Both the position numbers and the translations under genes were made by a program. The notes under the pieces were generated by a model. That model had not been told where the DNA came from and ran no database searches. It saw only the letters and a list, made by a program, of their open reading frames with translations. Positions 23,667-25,149 of a stretch of DNA of 25,149 bases are shown piece by piece. Source of the DNA: a virus; the IMG/VR virus record IMGVR_UViG_3300010883_000417, positions 1 to 25,149 of that record; one strand, given 5' to 3'. The first letter of the stretch is position 1; the number at the start of each line of letters is the position of its first letter.

Positions 23667-23820
23667 AAAGACCATTAAGTGTTCACAATGTGAAGCTGAA
23701 TTTACCAATGGTTTTGACTATAGAATGCATTGGGAGGTACATTTAGATAAGTTCTTTAACGATATTAAGTATAATAAGATCATAGATAGACTTATATATG
23801 AGATATCATCAACAATTTAA
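23647..23820 (+). CDS. small protein with a classical C2H2 zinc finger
   Basis: This 57-residue frame starts at the ATG at 23647 inside the end of the membrane gene. It reads MSSLEIRKTIKCSQCEAEFT, NGFDYRMHWEVHLDKFFNDI and a basic helical end. C-x2-C-x12-H-x3-H is the textbook spacing of a eukaryotic-style C2H2 finger (C12, C15, H28, H32). Bacterial Ros/MucR fingers usually have nine residues in the middle. A single finger would bind DNA, RNA or a protein. The 20-base overlap with the membrane gene and the following small gene six bases later support translation as part of an operon. Confidence 0.72.
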   Translation: MSSLEIRKTIKCSQCEAEFTNGFDYRMHWEVHLDKFFNDIKYNKIIDRLIYEISSTI

Positions 23821-23826
23821 TAAACT

Positions 23827-23952
23827 ATGAGTTCACAATATTTCGGCAATAAGAACGACAATAAGAAAGCTAAAGAGACTAAGGGTAAGATAAAGAAGAA
23901 ACAACCGAGTACGGTAAGGACTATGGTTAAGAAGGCAGGTAGAGGTAAGTAA
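23827..23952 (+). CDS. 41-residue lysine-rich basic protein
   Basis: The frame reads MSSQYFGNKNDNKKAKETKG, KIKKKQPSTVRTMVKKAGRG and a final K. It is very basic and lacks hydrophobic core residues, so it is probably disordered alone and suited to bind nucleic acid or an acidic partner. It follows the zinc-finger gene by six bases and precedes an AT-rich stretch and a structured RNA. Function unknown. Confidence 0.62.
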   Translation: MSSQYFGNKNDNKKAKETKGKIKKKQPSTVRTMVKKAGRGK

Positions 23953-23963
23953 CATACTCTATA

Positions 23964-23979
23964 TATAAATATATAAATA
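23964..23979 (+). promoter_or_regulatory. two tandem TATAAATA octamers (candidate late promoters)
   Basis: The plus strand holds TATAAATA at 23964-23971 and again at 23972-23979, perfect matches to the T4 late-promoter box. They stand just upstream of the structured RNA, in a window that encodes a gp55-like factor. The DNA is AT-rich, so chance is possible. Confidence 0.5.
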
Positions 23980-23987
23980 TATATAAA

Positions 23988-24155
23988 CCTATATACCGAA
24001 AAGTTAGCAGCTATAGGAAATTAGACCAGTGCTCCCCGAGACCCTTACGAGCCCTGTAGGGAACGATACCGGCACTGTTATGGCAACATGACGTCAACCT
24101 TACAGCAACCGGCTATCATCCAGACGGAAGTATGAAAACCGTCTTGGTATTTTTT
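23988..24155 (+). ncRNA. candidate structured RNA ending in a terminator
   Basis: In very AT-rich surroundings, 24001-24147 is distinctly richer in G and C and contains no long open frame. Nested complementarity is evident: CCTATA (23988) with TATAGG (24012); CAGTGC (24027) with GCACTG (24072), enclosing CCCTTAC/GTAGGG. As an alternative or additional fold, GATACCGG (24065-24072) pairs with CCGGCTATC (24109-24117) and encloses CTGT/ACAG. A terminator hairpin follows. The CAGTGC and GATACCGG helices overlap and could be two states. It does not match tRNA, tmRNA or any RNA family I can recall. It may be an independent late transcript or a structured 3' end of the upstream operon. Confidence 0.6.
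24120..24155 (+). terminator. rho-independent terminator
   Basis: CCAGACGG (24120-24127), an 11-base loop, CCGTCTTGG (24139-24147, one bulged T), then TATTTTTT. The T-run supports the plus strand only. It ends the plus-strand operon and structured RNA, five bases before the 3' end of the minus-strand gene at 24161. Confidence 0.82.
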
Positions 24156-24160
24156 ACGAG

Positions 24161-24307
24161 CTATGAAAGCCTATTGGTAAGCTCTATGAGATGCTTATTA
24201 AACCTTTTCATTTCTTCTATGTGTGCAACCTTCGATCCTTTTGATTGCTTGTTGTTGGCTCTTATGGCATATTGATTAGATGCTCTAGAATAAGATGGAT
24301 GTTTCAT
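24161..24307 (-). CDS. 48-residue basic small protein
   Basis: The frame reads MKHPSYSRASNQYAIRANNK, QSKGSKVAHIEEMKRFNKHL and IELTNRLS. A helix is likely from about residue 28 on; the N-terminal half is basic and polar. The start is supported by a complete promoter (24336-24364) and by the AAGGTTATG start context that also precedes the lipoprotein and T5orf172 genes. No family is recognised. Unlike the next gene on the same strand it contains normal amounts of cytosine in its coding strand. Confidence 0.72.
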   Translation of the reverse strand: MKHPSYSRASNQYAIRANNKQSKGSKVAHIEEMKRFNKHLIELTNRLS

Positions 24308-24335
24308 AACCTTTATTGTCTTTTAATTATACCTT

Positions 24336-24364
24336 AATATAAGAATAATATATCAGGCTAGCAA
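24336..24364 (-). promoter_or_regulatory. promoter TTG-N20-TATATT for 48-residue protein gene
   Basis: TTG (24364-24362), exactly 20 bases ending ATTCT, TATATT (24341-24336), minus strand, 28 bases before the ATG. Confidence 0.78.
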
Positions 24365-24411
24365 CTAATATGATGCTGATGTTTATAACTCTTAGGTTTT
24401 TTTATTGTGAG

Positions 24412-24459
24412 GAGAAAATTATATATAAATAAAATTAATTAAATATATATAATCCCCTC
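24412..24459 (-). terminator. hairpin ending the cytosine-free transcript
   Basis: In the minus-strand RNA GAGGGGAUUAUAUAUA (24459-24444) pairs with UAUAUAUAAUUUUCUC (24427-24412) over 16 positions, three of them G-U. The plus-strand version would have three A-C mismatches, so the structure belongs to the minus transcript. No T-run follows, so termination is inferred from position, 16 bases past the stop codon. The first cytosines of the transcript lie in its 3' arm. Confidence 0.55.
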
Positions 24460-24474
24460 TCTATTATTATTATA

Positions 24475-24948
24475 TTAATTCACCAACCACAATCTATTAT
24501 TAATTTTAATCTTTTCTTTAATTAACATACCACTTCTTCTACACCAATTTTCAAACCTATCATTATAATCATTCACATTCCACCTTCCACTTCTAAAATT
24601 ATATAATAATCCAAACACACCTTTATTATTAAATTTATTCATATATTCACTCAATAATACCTTTTTATCATCACCAATATATTTCTTTAATTCTTTCTTA
24701 AATAATATATCCATATTATTATTTCCATATAATTTCTTATCTCTTACAACAATCACATCATATTTCTTTCTCTTCATATAATTATAATCCACATCAATAC
24801 TTACCAATTCTCTCACAACTTTATAATCAACCAAATCATAATAATCTTTCCATTCTACATCTTTAAACACAACAATATCATTACCAATTTCATCAAATAA
24901 ATAATTCTTTTTACCAAAATAATTTAATACATCTTTAAAATTTTTCAT
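24475..24948 (-). CDS. 157-residue protein encoded entirely without cytosine
   Basis: The intact frame (MKNFKDVLNYFGKKNYLFDE to the end IKINNRLWLVN) uses no codon containing C. It therefore has no Ala, Thr, Pro, His or Gln, and Ser, Leu and Arg come only from AGT, TTA/TTG and AGA/AGG. It is rich in Lys, Asn, Asp, Tyr and Val. The pattern of alternating strands and helices looks like a folded alpha/beta protein, not low complexity. One Cys and four Trp are present. No family is recognised. A perfect phage promoter lies 50 bases upstream and a hairpin 16 bases downstream, so it appears to be a single-gene transcription unit. Confidence 0.85.
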   Translation of the reverse strand: MKNFKDVLNYFGKKNYLFDEIGNDIVVFKDVEWKDYYDLVDYKVVRELVSIDVDYNYMKRKKYDVIVVRDKKLYGNNNMDILFKKELKKYIGDDKKVLLSEYMNKFNNKGVFGLLYNFRSGRWNVNDYNDRFENWCRRSGMLIKEKIKINNRLWLVN

Positions 24949-24998
24949 ACTTTTTCTTTTTAATTATTAATTATTATTATTACTTTTATTATTACTTA

Positions 24999-25027
24999 AA
25001 TATACAATTTTTATTTCAAATAAACAA
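24999..25027 (-). promoter_or_regulatory. promoter TTG-N20-TATATT inside the cytosine-free island
   Basis: TTG (25027-25025), exactly 20 bases, TATATT (25004-24999) followed by TAAG, minus strand. The TTG begins one base after the stop codon of the upstream gene, as at the primase and HD operons. The spacer also lacks C. Confidence 0.8.
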
Positions 25028-25028
25028 A

Positions 25029-25149
25029 TTATTCTTCAATTAAATAATTTTTATTTTCATCATAAAATACACTATACCCACCATCACCTTCTTTAATATC
25101 TAATTTACAAACAACATCATTTATATTCTTATCATTTCCATCTTCATCA
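25029..25149 (-). CDS. C-terminal end of a second cytosine-free gene (partial)
   Basis: An open minus-strand frame enters from the window edge and reads DEDGNDKNINDVVCKLDIKE, GDGGYSVFYDENKNYLIEE and stop (TAA at 25031-25029). It again uses only C-free codons, and Ala, Thr, Pro, His and Gln are absent from the 39 visible residues. It is acidic and looks like the end of a folded protein (VVCKLDIKE, YSVFYDE). The family cannot be told from this piece. It shows that the composition constraint covers more than one gene. Confidence 0.7.
   Translation of the reverse strand, partial: DEDGNDKNINDVVCKLDIKEGDGGYSVFYDENKNYLIEE

Larger units (their letters stand above)
24415..25149 (-). other. cytosine-free coding-strand island (no G on plus strand)
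   Basis: All 735 bases from 24415 to the window end lack G on the plus strand. The last G is at 24414. The longest other G-free run I noticed is about 66 bases, in the AT-only leader at 21430-21495. C remains common on the plus strand, so this is not simply AT-richness; one base is excluded from the transcribed sense strand. The island covers a 3' end, a complete gene, a promoter and part of a second gene. Confidence 0.97.

Noticed and set aside
24089-24136. Micro-ORF starting MTSTLQQPAIIQTEV, superficially like the start of cyanobacterial PsbA
   Set aside because: Only 15 codons before a stop, inside the structured RNA and its terminator; the likeness covers a few residues and is chance.
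24415-25149. Explaining the G-free stretch as contaminating or bisulfite-type sequence joined by misassembly
   Set aside because: The island contains the phage's own promoter with exact spacing and open frames in the same orientation, and conversion damage would have created stop codons. Read-level proof is still needed.
24415-25149. Explaining the island as simple low-complexity AT DNA
   Set aside because: C is frequent on the plus strand throughout; only G is missing, and AT-rich parts elsewhere in the window contain G.
1-25149. tRNA genes, CRISPR arrays, insertion sequences
   Set aside because: I saw no cloverleaf with a T-loop consensus, no regularly spaced repeats and no transposase.

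Overview
The window looks like part of the genome of a large T4-like myovirus infecting a Bacteroidota (flavobacterium-like) host. The phage type follows from a baseplate-wedge block (gp25, gp6, a gp7/P2-I-like protein), a spike (gp5-like), a gp55-like late sigma factor and a primase. The host is inferred from a lipoprotein with a Bacteroidota-style lipobox (TSCTKDE), from starts that lack Shine-Dalgarno sites, and from a promoter class resembling the Bacteroidota -33/-7 type (TTG, exactly 20 bases, TATATT or TATCTT), which I found nine times.

Layout. 1-3.8 kb (minus strand): a split PD-(D/E)XK exonuclease cut by the window edge, DNA primase, two small proteins sharing a capsid-targeting-like leader, small conserved proteins and a GIY-YIG-like protein. 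3.8-19.6 kb (minus strand, tightly packed): tail fibres with S74 chaperone domains (one frameshifted), fibre/baseplate-associated proteins, a 1000-residue gp7/P2-I-like protein, a DNRLRE-like protein, gp6, gp25 and the spike region. 19.6-21.5 kb: an overlapping operon of an HD-domain protein, a membrane-anchored protein and the late sigma factor. 21.5-24.4 kb: accessory genes on both strands, each with its own promoter: a lipoprotein, a T5orf172 GIY-YIG protein, a UVR-motif protein, a membrane protein, a classical C2H2 zinc finger, tiny basic proteins and a structured RNA ending in a terminator.

The most striking feature is at the right end. From 24415 to the window edge (735 bases) the plus strand contains no G at all, so the coding (minus) strand has no cytosine. 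This island carries one complete gene, the end of another and a perfect copy of the phage promoter. The complete 157-residue protein contains no Ala, Thr, Pro, His or Gln. The first cytosines downstream of the gene lie in the 3' arm of a hairpin. This looks like a maintained, expressed, cytosine-free transcription unit, and I know of no described system that explains it.

How the parts work together: host-type promoters would drive the replication, accessory and sigma-factor genes. The gp55-like factor would then switch on late genes from TATAAATA sites, and the structural block would build a contractile tail with S74-matured fibres.
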